DNA of 64,000 nt from Streptomyces sp. NBC_01317 (GCF_035961655.1 NZ_CP108393.1:3145501-3209500); one strand, 5' to 3'; shown: positions 7,581 through 16,048, counted from the stretch's first letter. Translations and numbers: made by a program. The notes: a model not told the origin generated them from the letters alone.

Positions 7581-9044
7581 CTACTCGACCCGCCGCAGGG
7601 CGTCCGCAGGCCGCAGCCGCGAGGCACGCCAGCCGCCGAAGCCGCCGGCGATCAGACCGCCGCCGACCGCGAGCGCCACGGCGATCCCGATGGTGGCGAG
7701 GGACACGGGCGCGGTGAGCGCGACGTCGAGGGCCTTGGAGGCGGTCTGCCGCGCCGGGCCGCCGCCACCGCCGAAGCCGCCACCGCCGGGTCCTGACGAG
7801 GCGGCGGAGCCGATCTGTGCCTTGAGGGTCGGGCTGATGGCCGTCACCAGGTAGGCGCCACCGACGCCGAGGGCGATACCGAGCACTCCGCCCAGCAGTC
7901 CGTTGACCAGGGCCTCACCGATCACCTGGCGGGTGACGCGGCCCGACTTCCAGCCGAGCGCCTTGAGGGTGCCGAACTCCCGTACCCGGCGGCTGACCGC
8001 CGAGGAGGTGAGCAGTCCTGCCACGAGGAAGGCGGCGATCAGCACCGCGATCGACAGCCACTTGCCGACGCTCGTGGCGAGGTCGGAGGCGGTGGAGAGG
8101 GAGCCGGAGACGGTGTCCGCGAGGTCGGCGGAGGTGGTGACGGTCGTGCCCGAGATGTTCTTCTGGATGGTGGACTTGACCGCGTCGATCTGCTGCGAGT
8201 CGGACGCCTGCACATAGACCGTGGTGATCTTGTCCTTGGAGTCGGACAGGGTCTGGGCCTGCTTCAGCGGGACATAGGCGTTGGCGGCGGCGTCACCGCT
8301 GTCCGCCGTGGCCACCCCGATGATGCTGTACTCGGTGCCGTGGATGGTGAGGGTCTTGCCGACCGCGAGGCTCTTCTTCTTGGCGTACGCGCTGTCGACG
8401 ACCGCGACCTTCGCGTCGGTCTCCGTCGTCTTGAACGTACGGCCCGAGGTGATCTTCGAGGAGGTCAGCGGGCCGAGCGCGGGCTCCGTGACGTCGGCGC
8501 CGTACAGCGTGAACGAGTCGACGTCGAAGTTGGCGCCGCCTCCGGAGACCCGGCCGCCGGTGCCGCCACCGTTGCCGCCGTTTCCGCCGCCCCCCGGAGA
8601 GCCGCCGCCGTTCTCGTCGGGCTTGAACTCGCCGCGGGTGAACTCACCGTTGATCTTCAGCACGTTCAGGCTCAGTCCGCCGACCGCGCCGGAGACACCG
8701 CTCTGGTCGGCGACCTTGGTCACCGTGGAGGACGCGAGGGTCTGGAAGCCCTGGACGACCACCCGGTCACTGCTCTGTGACTCGCCGTCCTCGCCCTTCG
8801 CGTCGAACTGGAACCGCGGCCGCCCCGACTCGCCCCCGGTCGCGGCGGGCGCGGCCTTGGTGACGGTCATGTCCGTGCCGAGGCCGTACAGCGATTGAAG
8901 GACCTTGTCCTGGGCATTGCCCATACCGGCGGACACGGAATTGACGATGATCACGAGCGCGATGCCGAGCGCGAGCCCGGAGGCGACGACGAGCGCCGCC
9001 TTTCTGCGGCGGCGCAGTTCGCGCCGGAGGTATGTGAAGAACAT
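7581..9044 (-). CDS. ABC transporter permease, MacB/FtsX family
   Basis: The product is 487 residues. An N-terminal transmembrane helix (about 17-38) is followed by a large extracytoplasmic MacB periplasmic-core-like domain with a long Gly-rich insertion near 155-180. The FtsX domain has three C-terminal helices (about 330-352, 378-400, 445-470), with a second Gly-rich stretch between the last two. The topology is that of mechanotransmission ABC exporters for peptides, lipoproteins or antibiotics; the substrate is unknown. TAACTT lies 7 nt before the ATG, so the transcript is probably leaderless and starts here, with the ATPase gene downstream. Confidence 0.88.
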   Translation of the reverse strand: MFFTYLRRELRRRRKAALVVASGLALGIALVIIVNSVSAGMGNAQDKVLQSLYGLGTDMTVTKAAPAATGGESGRPRFQFDAKGEDGESQSSDRVVVQGFQTLASSTVTKVADQSGVSGAVGGLSLNVLKINGEFTRGEFKPDENGGGSPGGGGNGGNGGGTGGRVSGGGANFDVDSFTLYGADVTEPALGPLTSSKITSGRTFKTTETDAKVAVVDSAYAKKKSLAVGKTLTIHGTEYSIIGVATADSGDAAANAYVPLKQAQTLSDSKDKITTVYVQASDSQQIDAVKSTIQKNISGTTVTTSADLADTVSGSLSTASDLATSVGKWLSIAVLIAAFLVAGLLTSSAVSRRVREFGTLKALGWKSGRVTRQVIGEALVNGLLGGVLGIALGVGGAYLVTAISPTLKAQIGSAASSGPGGGGFGGGGGPARQTASKALDVALTAPVSLATIGIAVALAVGGGLIAGGFGGWRASRLRPADALRRVE

Positions 9045-9111
9045 GGGCGTGAAGTTAGGCGCCCGGTGTGATGGTCAGTTGAGGCCGGGCTGAGAACGCG
9101 ATGAGAACGCC

Positions 9112-9148
9112 GACGGCGGCCGGCCCCGTCCAGGGGTCGGCCGCCGTC
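9112..9148 (-). terminator. Hairpin terminator downstream of the L,D-transpeptidase gene
   Basis: A 16-bp stem with one mismatch (GACGGCGGCCGGCCCC against its partner) and a 5-nt loop, 22 nt beyond the stop codon at 9171. Confidence 0.75.
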
Positions 9149-9170
9149 CGAGCGCGCGGCTGACGGAATA

Positions 9171-10427
9171 TCAGGCCTGCGAGCCGGCCTGCCACTCGGC
9201 CCAGGACAGGTTCCAGCCGTTGAGACCGTTGTCGGCCTTGATGGTCTTGTCCGGGGAGTTCTTCACGATGACGACGTCACCGACCAGCGAGTTGTTGTAG
9301 AACCACGCGGCGGGCTGGTTGTCGTCGCCCGCGCCCTTGACGTCCTGGAGGCCGACACAGCCGTGGCTGGTGTTGACGTTGCCGAAGACGGAGGGGGCGC
9401 CCCAGTAGTTGCCGTGGATGAAGGTCCCGGAGGTCGACAGCCGCATGGCGTGCGGCACGTCGGGGATGTCGTACTCACCCTTGCCGTCGTCGTCGGTGAA
9501 GCCGACCGTCGCGCCGTTCATCCGGGTCTCCTTGAACTTCTCGGAGATCACCATCTGACCGTTGTACGTGGGGTTGTCGGGCGATCCCGACGAGATCGGG
9601 ATCGTCTTGACCGTCTTGCCGTCGCGCGTGACGGTCATGGTCTTCGCCTTGGCGTCGACCGTGCTGACCTGGTTGCGGCCGATGGTGAAGGTGACCGTCT
9701 TCTGCTGGACGCCGAAGAGGCCCTTCGCCCCCTCGACCCCGTCCAGGTTCAGCTTGAGGGTGACCGTCGAGCCGCCCTTCCAGTACTGGTCGGGGCGGAA
9801 GTCGAGGCGCTGCTGGCTGAACCAGTGGCCGACGACCTGCTGGCCGCTGCTGGACGTGACGGTGATCCCGTCCTGCACGGCCTTCTGGTCGGTGATCGCC
9901 TTGTCGAAGTTGATCGAGACCGGCATGCCGACGCCGACGGTGGAGCCGTCCTCGGGGGTGAAGTTCCCGATGAAGCTGTTGGCGGGCGAGACGGTGGTGA
10001 AGGAGGAGTTCTCGAAGGCCTTGCGGCCCTTGCCGTCCTTCGCCGTCGCGGCGATCTTGTACGTCGTGGAGCGCTCCAGCTGCGCGTCCGGCTTCCAGCT
10101 GAGGCCGTCGGCGGACAGCGTGCCCTTGACCGCGGTGCCGTCGGCGGTCGTCATGGTCACCTGCGTGAGGGTGCCCTTGCTGACCGTGACCTTGGCGTCG
10201 TCGTTGATACCGGCGTTCGACGCCCCGTCCCGGGGTGCGATGACTATCTTGGCCTCGGACGTCGCCTTGGCGGCCGCCTCGTCCACCTGGGCCTGCGACG
10301 ACGATTTCGTGCTGTCGGCGCCGCTCGCGGTCTTGCCGCCGTCGTCGCTACAGGCCGAAAGGACCAGTACGCCACCGAGCAGTGCGGACGCGGCCATGAG
10401 GCCCCTGCGCCGCTTGCTGTCCGTCAT
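9171..10427 (-). CDS. L,D-transpeptidase lipoprotein (Ig-like domain plus YkuD)
   Basis: The product is 418 residues. A lipoprotein signal ends in the lipobox LSAC near residue 30, followed by a Ser/Ala-rich linker. An Ig-like region covers about 70-230. The YkuD catalytic domain has HGNYWGAPSVFG and then SHGCVGL, which supply the His and the Cys nucleophile. These enzymes make 3-3 cross-links between diaminopimelate residues of peptidoglycan on the outer face of the membrane. Domain order matches the actinobacterial Ldt class (LdtMt2-like). ATG 10427 is preferred because GGAG lies about 9 nt upstream; a start 18 nt earlier is possible. Confidence 0.92.
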   Translation of the reverse strand: MTDSKRRRGLMAASALLGGVLVLSACSDDGGKTASGADSTKSSSQAQVDEAAAKATSEAKIVIAPRDGASNAGINDDAKVTVSKGTLTQVTMTTADGTAVKGTLSADGLSWKPDAQLERSTTYKIAATAKDGKGRKAFENSSFTTVSPANSFIGNFTPEDGSTVGVGMPVSINFDKAITDQKAVQDGITVTSSSGQQVVGHWFSQQRLDFRPDQYWKGGSTVTLKLNLDGVEGAKGLFGVQQKTVTFTIGRNQVSTVDAKAKTMTVTRDGKTVKTIPISSGSPDNPTYNGQMVISEKFKETRMNGATVGFTDDDGKGEYDIPDVPHAMRLSTSGTFIHGNYWGAPSVFGNVNTSHGCVGLQDVKGAGDDNQPAAWFYNNSLVGDVVIVKNSPDKTIKADNGLNGWNLSWAEWQAGSQA

Positions 10428-10549
10428 CACACGTATCTCCATCATCGCCGATTACCCTGCCGATAACCCTTAAGAACACCTGTACCGGTTCGTCCGGTTC
10501 CACTTCGGCCGGCGATGTGGTGAATACCACTTGCCGCTCGCGCACGGCC

Positions 10550-10588
10550 GTAAGCCCCGGCCCGCCACTGCAAAGGACCGGGGCTTAC
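10550..10588 (-). terminator. Hairpin terminator after the acidic hypothetical gene
   Basis: An 11-bp perfect stem (GTAAGCCCCGG with complement) and a 17-nt loop lie 14 nt beyond the stop of the minus-strand gene that ends at 10603. Confidence 0.65.
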
Positions 10589-10602
10589 CAGAGTGACACG
10601 AC

Positions 10603-11070
10603 TCAGTGCGGGCCCTGACCGTTGCGGTGGTCGAAGCGCGCTCCCCGGCCACCCTCCGCGCCGTCCGTACCGCCGTCACCGAGGACGCCCCAGGGGCCGT
10701 CGCCGCCCTCGTCCTCGTCGCGGTCGTCATCCCCCTCGTCGTCCTCATCGCCCTCCGCCTCGTCGTCCTCGTCGAGCGCCCACTCCACCGCGTCGGGGTC
10801 GTAGTCGATCTCCTCGCTGGTCCACGACGCCTGCGCCAGCTCCACCCCGGGCACGTCCCTGACCAGGTCGTACGGCTCCACGAGATACGCGAGGGCCTCC
10901 GCCGGGTCCTCCCGTACCGTCGCCTCCGCGTGCGCGCGCTCGTCCTCGCGCATGCCGTCGTCGGCGACGATCCGGCCGAGCGCCGCCGCGCTCAGCGGCT
11001 CGGGTCCCTCGATCTCCAGTACCAATTCGACCCGTAGCCGCACAAAACGTGATGTCTCAGAAGTGGTCAT
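10603..11070 (-). CDS. Acidic conserved hypothetical protein
   Basis: The product is 155 residues with no recognised domain name. Residues 1-95 look globular (RFVRLRVELVLEIEGPEPL is the first strand-rich segment). From about 100 the chain becomes an Asp/Glu tail (DEDDEAEGDEDDEGDDD) and ends in a Gly/Arg/His-rich tip. ATG 11070 is chosen because a TACGCT -10 box lies exactly 7 nt upstream, which predicts a leaderless mRNA. Upstream in-frame codons to 11163 would have to be transcribed from inside the divergent promoter region and are rejected. It is divergent from the LAXTG gene. Confidence 0.7.
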   Translation of the reverse strand: MTTSETSRFVRLRVELVLEIEGPEPLSAAALGRIVADDGMREDERAHAEATVREDPAEALAYLVEPYDLVRDVPGVELAQASWTSEEIDYDPDAVEWALDEDDEAEGDEDDEGDDDRDEDEGGDGPWGVLGDGGTDGAEGGRGARFDHRNGQGPH

Positions 11071-11127
11071 ACGACGGAGCGTAGGGCTCCTGGCCTCCAC
11101 GACTTTCCCGCGACCCGCTGCTTTCAC

Positions 11128-11133
11128 TAGCAT
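11128..11133 (+). promoter_or_regulatory. -10 box for the LAXTG protein gene
   Basis: TAGCAT about 47 nt before GTG 11180. The promoter faces away from that of the acidic hypothetical gene in the same short intergenic space. Confidence 0.45.
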
Positions 11134-11179
11134 CAGCCCACCCAGCCAATTCGGCGTTGTCACAAGGGGGATCGATCAC

Positions 11180-11494
11180 GTGTCCGTCGCACGCCGTCCG
11201 CTGCTGACCGCTACCGCCGCCGGAACCCTGCTCTGCGCTCTGTGGTTCGTCCCGTCCGCGAAAGCCGCGGAAGAGCACTCCGGCCCGGAACAACAGCCGG
11301 TCGCAGCCGGTCAGAGCTTCACCTCAGCCGGTCTGAACACCACCTCCGAGGATCCGAACACCTCACAACCCCTGGCCCTCGCCGACACGGGCAGCGTGAG
11401 CACCACGCCGTACCTGATCGGCGGGACCGCCTTCCTCGGCATCGGTGCGGGCTTCGTCGCGTACTCGGCACGAAGAAGCGCCGGCCTGATCTGA
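11180..11494 (+). CDS. Small LAXTG-type sortase-anchored surface protein
   Basis: The product is 104 residues. A signal peptide (VSVARRPLLTATAAGTLLCALW) with cleavage near AKA-AE is followed by about 40 polar residues. Then come the sorting motif LADTG, a hydrophobic segment YLIGGTAFLGIGAGFVA and a short basic tail (ARRSAGLI). This is the three-part signal for class E sortases, which recognise LAXTG in high-GC actinobacteria and link the protein to the cell wall. The mature exposed part is short, so it may be a surface-modifying or spacer protein; no further function is evident. AAGGGGG lies about 10 nt before GTG 11180. Confidence 0.75.
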   Translation: MSVARRPLLTATAAGTLLCALWFVPSAKAAEEHSGPEQQPVAAGQSFTSAGLNTTSEDPNTSQPLALADTGSVSTTPYLIGGTAFLGIGAGFVAYSARRSAGLI

Positions 11495-11499
11495 CGTAC

Positions 11500-11535
11500 G
11501 TGAGGGGCCGCCCGACGCACCGGGCGGCCCCTCAC
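11500..11535. terminator. Bidirectional terminator between the LAXTG gene and hutH
   Basis: A perfect 15-bp stem (GTGAGGGGCCGCCCG with complement) and a 6-nt loop, followed by GCTTTT on the plus strand. It lies between two convergent genes and can serve both. Confidence 0.85.
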
Positions 11536-11557
11536 GCTTTTCCCGTGTCCCGCAGGC

Positions 11558-13105
11558 TCAGGCCAGCGGGCCCGTGACCCGCTCCACGGCGGCGATCAGA
11601 CTGCCGTCCCGTACGAACGCGTCCGCGCCCGCGAGGTCGGGCGCGAGGAAGCGGTCGGGGCCGGGGCCCTCGACCCCGGCGGCGCGCAACGCGTCGATCG
11701 CGGCCTGTGAGGCGGGCGCGGGCGTGAGCCCGGCGCGCAGCTCGATGGCGCGGGTCGCCGCGTACAGCTCCACCGCGATGATCCGGGTGAGGTTGTCCAC
11801 GGCCGTACGGAGCTTGCGCGCCGCCGACCAGCCCATCGAGACGTGGTCCTCCTGCATCGCGGAGGACGGGATGGAGTCGACGGACGCCGGGACGGCCAGC
11901 CGCTTCATGTCGCTGACCAGTGCGGCCTGGGTGTACTGGGCGATCATCAGGCCCGAGTCGACCCCGGCGTCGTCGGCCAGGAAGGGCGGCAGGCCGTGCG
12001 AGCGGTTCTTGTCGAGCAGCCGGTCGGTGCGGCGCTCGGCGATGGAACCGAGGTCGGCGGCGGCGATGGCCAGGAAGTCCAGTACGTACGCGACGGGCGC
12101 GCCGTGGAAGTTGCCGTTGGACTCCACGCGGCCGTCCCGCAGGACGACGGGGTTGTCGACGGCGGCGGCCAGCTCGCGGCCGGCCACGATCCTGGCGTAC
12201 TCCAGGGTGTCCCGGCCGGCGCCGGCGACCTGGGGGGCGCAGCGCACCGAGTACGCGTCCTGGACCCGCGGGGCCGCGTCCTCCTGGAAGTGACCGGTGA
12301 GACCGGACCCGGCGAGCACCCGCAGCATGTTGTCGGCGCTGGCGGCCTGGCCCGGGTGCGGCCGGATCGCGTGCAGCTCGGGCGCGAGGACCTTGGCGGT
12401 GCCGAGGAGTGCCTCCAGGGTGAGCGCGGCGGTGATGTCGGCGGAGGTGTAGAGCCTGTGCAGGTCGGCGAGGGCCATGACCAGCATCCCGAGCATGCCG
12501 TCCGTGCCGTTGAGCAGGGCGAGGCCCTCCTTCTCGCGCAGCTCGACCGGCGCGATGCCGTGGGCGGCGAGCAGCTCTCCGGCGGGGCGCACGATGCCGT
12601 CCGGGCCCTCCGCGTCGCCCTCGCCCATGAGGGTCAGCGCGCAGTGCGAGAGCGGCGCGAGGTCGCCGGAGCAGCCGAGGGAGCCGAACTCGTGCACGAC
12701 GGGCGTGATCCCGGCGTTCAGCACGTCCGCCATGGTCTGGGCGACCTCGGAGCGTACGCCGGTGTGCCCGGAGGCGAGGGTCTTGAGCCGCAGGAACATC
12801 AGCGCGCGCACGACGTCCCGCTCGACGTGGGGCCCCATGCCGGCGGCGTGGCTGCGCACGATGTTCCGCTGGAGCTGCGCCCGGAGGCCGGGCCCGATGT
12901 GCCGACTGGCGAGCGCGCCGAACCCGGTCGAGACGCCGTAGACGGGCTCGGGCTTGGCGGCGAGCGCGTCCACGATGAGGCGGGCGTCGGCGATCGCGCG
13001 TTGCGCGTCCACGCTGAGCTCGATCTTGGCGTGGTTTCGGGCTACGGCGAGGACGTCTTCGGGGGTGGTGCCGGTGGTGCCCAGGATGACGGTGTGCATA
13101 TCCAT
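11558..13105 (-). CDS. hutH: Histidine ammonia-lyase
   Basis: The product is 515 residues, the usual size. It deaminates L-histidine to urocanate, the first step of histidine catabolism. The MIO-cofactor site reads GSLGCSGDLAPLSH, so the cyclising triad is Cys-Ser-Gly rather than the more common Ala-Ser-Gly. Other family motifs are STGFG (about 55) and MQEDHVSMGW (about 415). ATG 13105 is chosen because TACGCT lies 7 nt upstream (leaderless); the frame stays open to 13426, but that extension runs through the repeat island and is rejected. The gene stands alone here, without other hut genes. Upstream lies a large repeat island. Confidence 0.95.
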   Translation of the reverse strand: MDMHTVILGTTGTTPEDVLAVARNHAKIELSVDAQRAIADARLIVDALAAKPEPVYGVSTGFGALASRHIGPGLRAQLQRNIVRSHAAGMGPHVERDVVRALMFLRLKTLASGHTGVRSEVAQTMADVLNAGITPVVHEFGSLGCSGDLAPLSHCALTLMGEGDAEGPDGIVRPAGELLAAHGIAPVELREKEGLALLNGTDGMLGMLVMALADLHRLYTSADITAALTLEALLGTAKVLAPELHAIRPHPGQAASADNMLRVLAGSGLTGHFQEDAAPRVQDAYSVRCAPQVAGAGRDTLEYARIVAGRELAAAVDNPVVLRDGRVESNGNFHGAPVAYVLDFLAIAAADLGSIAERRTDRLLDKNRSHGLPPFLADDAGVDSGLMIAQYTQAALVSDMKRLAVPASVDSIPSSAMQEDHVSMGWSAARKLRTAVDNLTRIIAVELYAATRAIELRAGLTPAPASQAAIDALRAAGVEGPGPDRFLAPDLAGADAFVRDGSLIAAVERVTGPLA

Positions 13106-13177
13106 ATTCAGGAGCGTACGGATTGAATCCGAACGTGTCACTAGGCGGGGTCTTGGGTGGCCTGGCGGCCGCGCTTT

Positions 13178-13345
13178 TGTCCTCAATCGCCGGACGGACG
13201 TTCTGGGGCCGGTGGGCCGCGCGTTCTCGGTGACCGGGTTGCGGTTCGTGTTGTCCTCAATCGCCGGACGGGCGTTCTGGGGCCGGTGGGCCGCGCGTCT
13301 GGGTGACCGCGTTGCGGTCAGGGTTGTCCTCAATCGCCGGACGGG
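13178..13345. repeat. 73/74-bp tandem duplication inside island 1
   Basis: Units starting at 13178, 13252 and 13325 (the last only partial) share the 21-bp repeat followed by GCGTTCTGGGGCCGGTGGGC and similar spacer. One 73-bp unit of the same sequence is present at 31931-32003 in island 3. Confidence 0.8.
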
Positions 13346-13392
13346 CTTGGTTGTGCCGCTGCGGGCCGGTGGGCTGGGTGCGGGTTGTTGCC

Positions 13393-13520
13393 GGGGGCCG
13401 GGCAGGGGTCGTGTCCTGCACTGCATGTTTTACGTCGCGTTCGGGAACTCCGAACATTCACGGTAGTCACGCGACACAAAACACGCTCTACGTTCCGGAC
13501 ACGACCCCTGCCCGTCCCCC
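13393..13520. repeat. Long hairpin element, type 1 copy A
   Basis: 128 nt. The outer 24-nt arms (13393-13416 and 13497-13520) match at 23 of 24 positions. Inside, a 64-nt core (13423-13486) starts GCATGTTTTACG and ends CACAAAACACGC, and its own 18-nt ends are complementary at 15 of 18. The core is shared with the other four hairpins in this window. Confidence 0.85.
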
Positions 13521-13748
13521 TTCCACGCCCGCGTACAAGACAACCCCGGCCCGCCCCGGCGTCGGAGGGCACGGGGGCACCATCCAGCCCGTCCGGCGTT
13601 TGAGGACATCGGTAACCCGCACCCGCGCACCGCGCAGGGGCACACTCCAGCCCGTCCGGCGCTTGAGGACATCAGTAAGCGGCACCGCCCACCGGCGGAA
13701 ACTGACCCACCCCGCAGCGGGGGGCCGTTCAGCTCACCCTCGGCGTGA

Positions 13749-13890
13749 GGGGGGTGGGGTCGGAGGAGGTGCGTGTGTCCGGACGTAAAGCGTGTTTTGT
13801 GGCGCATGACTACCGGTGAGCCATACAAGTCCCTGAGGCGCCGTAAAACATGCAGTCCGGACATACGTACCTCCGCAGGCCCCACCCCCC
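13749..13890. repeat. Long hairpin element, type 2 copy D
   Basis: 142 nt. The outer 36-nt arms (13749-13784 and 13855-13890) match at about 31 of 36 positions. They enclose the same 64-nt core as type 1, in inverted orientation (13790-13853). The arm sequence is unrelated to that of type 1. Confidence 0.85.
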
Positions 13891-14039
13891 GTCACCACGA
13901 CACACCCAGCCCGTCCGGCGATTGAGGACATCAGTAAGCGCAACCAAACGCACCGGGCAGAGGCCACAAACAAGCCCGTCCGGCGATTGAGGACAAGCAG
14001 GAAGCGCAACCGGTCACCGGGCGAGAGGCAAAGACAGGG

Positions 14040-15167
14040 TCAACGCGCATCGCGGAAACGGCGGCGGTCTCCGGACGGGGGCGGCGTGTCCGCGAGGCGC
14101 AGCACCTCGTCGTCCCGCCCCGCCACCACCGGCCCCCCCGCACGCGCAGCCTTCGCGCGGTACTGCGCCGCGTCCGCAAGGCGGAACAGACGACGTGCCG
14201 AACGAACCTCCCCAATCGCGTCCCCCGTAGACGCGACCCCGCACGCCACCCCCTCCCCCAGCTCCAGCTCCGCCGCCCGCACGCACAGCTCGTCCGCGAC
14301 CGCGATCACCTCGTCCGCCGAGGGCCCCACGGTCAGAAGACAGAACTCGTCCCCGCCCAGCCGCGCGGCCACCGCGCCCGGCAGCTTCGCCGCGCACAGG
14401 GACAGGACCGAGGCGAACCGTTCCAGCAAGCGGTCGCCGACCGCGTGGCCGTGCGTGTCGTTGACCGTCTTCAGGCCGTTCAGGTCGCAGACGACCAGGC
14501 TCGTGACGGAGCCGTCCGCCCGGTACCGCCCCACCGCCTCGTCAAGCCGCATATCGACCGCCCGCCGGTTCGCGAGCCCCGTCAGGGGGTCCGTGAAGGC
14601 GAGGCGGCGGACCTCTTCGAGCCGCTCCGTCTGGGCGATCCCCGACGCCACGACCGACGCGATGACGGTCGCGAAGTCCGCGTCGTCCCGGCCGAAGAGC
14701 GGCGCGCCCTTGGGCCGGGCCACGTACAGCTCACCCCACGCCCGCCCGTGCAGGATGATCGGCGCGACCACACAGCACCCCCGCCCCCGCCGCCGCAGCG
14801 CGGCCACCCGCTGGTGGCTGTAGCCCGGCGAGCCGGCCGCCGCGCCCTCCGCGGTCTCGACCCAGGCGTTCGGGCCGCCACCCCCCGCCCACCGCTCGTG
14901 CAGGAACTCCGCGATCTCCGGGAACTGGTGGACGGGATACGCCTCGGCCTCCGGGAACTCCTCCTCTCCCGCCACCCGCTCCCCCGCGTTGACGAGCACC
15001 TTGAGCCGCCCGAGGTCCCGTTCCCACACGGACAGCGCGGCGAAGCTCCCCCCGAGCGCCTCGCGCGCCCCCTGCGCGGCCGCCCGCCAGGAATCGCGCG
15101 GCGCCTGGGCCGACGCCATGGCCTGCGCCAGCGACACCACGGCTCGCAGTCGCCCATCCACTCCCAT
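14040..15167 (-). CDS. GAF-GGDEF diguanylate cyclase
   Basis: The product is 375 residues, soluble. Residues about 20-190 form a GAF-like sensor. Residues about 200-360 form a GGDEF domain with an intact RLGGDEF active-site motif near 285 and DPLTGLANRRA at the domain start. It should make cyclic di-GMP, which in Streptomyces controls the switch to sporulation through BldD. No EAL domain is present. ATG 15167 is preferred because TAAGCT lies 6 nt upstream; GTG 15170 is the alternative. From memory it corresponds to an uncharacterised S. coelicolor GGDEF protein next to hutH. Confidence 0.9.
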   Translation of the reverse strand: MGVDGRLRAVVSLAQAMASAQAPRDSWRAAAQGAREALGGSFAALSVWERDLGRLKVLVNAGERVAGEEEFPEAEAYPVHQFPEIAEFLHERWAGGGGPNAWVETAEGAAAGSPGYSHQRVAALRRRGRGCCVVAPIILHGRAWGELYVARPKGAPLFGRDDADFATVIASVVASGIAQTERLEEVRRLAFTDPLTGLANRRAVDMRLDEAVGRYRADGSVTSLVVCDLNGLKTVNDTHGHAVGDRLLERFASVLSLCAAKLPGAVAARLGGDEFCLLTVGPSADEVIAVADELCVRAAELELGEGVACGVASTGDAIGEVRSARRLFRLADAAQYRAKAARAGGPVVAGRDDEVLRLADTPPPSGDRRRFRDAR

Positions 15168-15247
15168 CACCCCAGCTTAGGACGCTTTGGGATGGTTTGA
15201 TCACTTGGAGCGAAGGGCGCTCACTCTGCGTTCACCCGCTCACCCGC

Positions 15248-16048
15248 TCACTCACCGGGCCACTGCGGCGTCCGCTTCTCGTTGAACGCCGCGACCCCCT
15301 CAGGACGGTCGCCGGAGAACGCGACCGACCGCCACGCCGCGTCCTCCACCTCCAGGCCGGCCCGCAGGTCCAGGCCCTGCCCGAGCCGCAGCGCGCGCTT
15401 GGCCGCGCGCAGGCCGACGGGCGAGTTCACGGCGATACGGTCCGCGAGGGCGAGCGCCTCCTCCCGGTCGGCGCCCTCGTCGACGAGCTGGTCGACGAGA
15501 CCGAGATCACGCGCCTCCACCGCCTTCACCCGCCGGGCCGTGAAGATCAGCTCCGCCGCGCGGGCCGCACCGACCCGGCGCGGCAGCAGCTGCGTACCGC
15601 CCCCGCCGGGAATGACGCCGACCGAGACCTCGGGCAGCGCGACGACGGCCGTACGGTCCGCGACGATCAGGTCGCAGGCGAGCGCCAGCTCGAAGCCGCC
15701 GCCCAGGGCGAAGCCGTGCACGGCCGCGATCGTGGGCATGGGCAGCTCCAGGACCCCGGTGTACGCGGCCCGCGCGATCGGCCGCTGCCGTACCAGGTCG
15801 GCGTCGGTGAAGGAGTCGCGCTCCTTGAGGTCCGCGCCGACGCAGAACGCGCGCGCGTGGGTGGACGTGAGGACCGTGACCCGTACGTCCCGGTCCGCGC
15901 CCAGCGCCGTACACGCGGCGGCGAGGGAACGGGCCATCTCCGTGGACACGGCGTTCATGGCCTTCGGCCGGTCGAGGACCAGCTCGGCGACGTACCCGGA
16001 CCTCCGTACGACGACAAAGTCCCCGTACCTCTGCTCGGACCCACCCAT
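15248..16048 (-). CDS. Enoyl-CoA hydratase/isomerase family protein
   Basis: The product is 266 residues of the crotonase fold. The oxyanion-hole regions are visible as HARAFCVGADLKER (about 65) and AVHGFALGGGFELALACD (about 110), with a Glu-rich catalytic segment PEVSVGVIPGGGGTQLLPR after them. It would hydrate trans-2-enoyl-CoA in fatty acid or branched-chain acid breakdown, but the family is broad. GGGAGGG lies about 7 nt before the ATG. Confidence 0.88.
   Translation of the reverse strand: MGGSEQRYGDFVVVRRSGYVAELVLDRPKAMNAVSTEMARSLAAACTALGADRDVRVTVLTSTHARAFCVGADLKERDSFTDADLVRQRPIARAAYTGVLELPMPTIAAVHGFALGGGFELALACDLIVADRTAVVALPEVSVGVIPGGGGTQLLPRRVGAARAAELIFTARRVKAVEARDLGLVDQLVDEGADREEALALADRIAVNSPVGLRAAKRALRLGQGLDLRAGLEVEDAAWRSVAFSGDRPEGVAAFNEKRTPQWPGE

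Larger units (their letters stand above)
13178..13995. repeat. Composite repeat island 1 (between the GGDEF gene and hutH)
   Basis: This non-coding stretch contains seven copies of a 21-bp repeat whose consensus begins CCCGTCCGGCGATTGAGGAC. Reverse copies are at 13178, 13252 and 13325; forward copies start at 13588, 13651, 13910 and 13975. The order is three reverse copies, a 128-nt hairpin (13393-13520), two forward copies, a 142-nt hairpin (13749-13890), two forward copies. Reverse copies all lie to the left of the first hairpin and forward copies all to the right. Frames through it are open only because of base composition and do not look coding. Confidence 0.85.

Noticed and set aside
13106..13426. 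N-terminal extension of HutH to 13426
   Set aside because: It runs through the repeat island and upstream of a good leaderless promoter; the family start is at 13105 or 13099.
13130..14035. Several open frames through repeat islands that give similar peptides at 13.4, 18.3 and 32.1 kb
   Set aside because: The similarity follows from the DNA repeats. The frames lack ribosome binding sites and codon bias, and they cross hairpins in both orientations.
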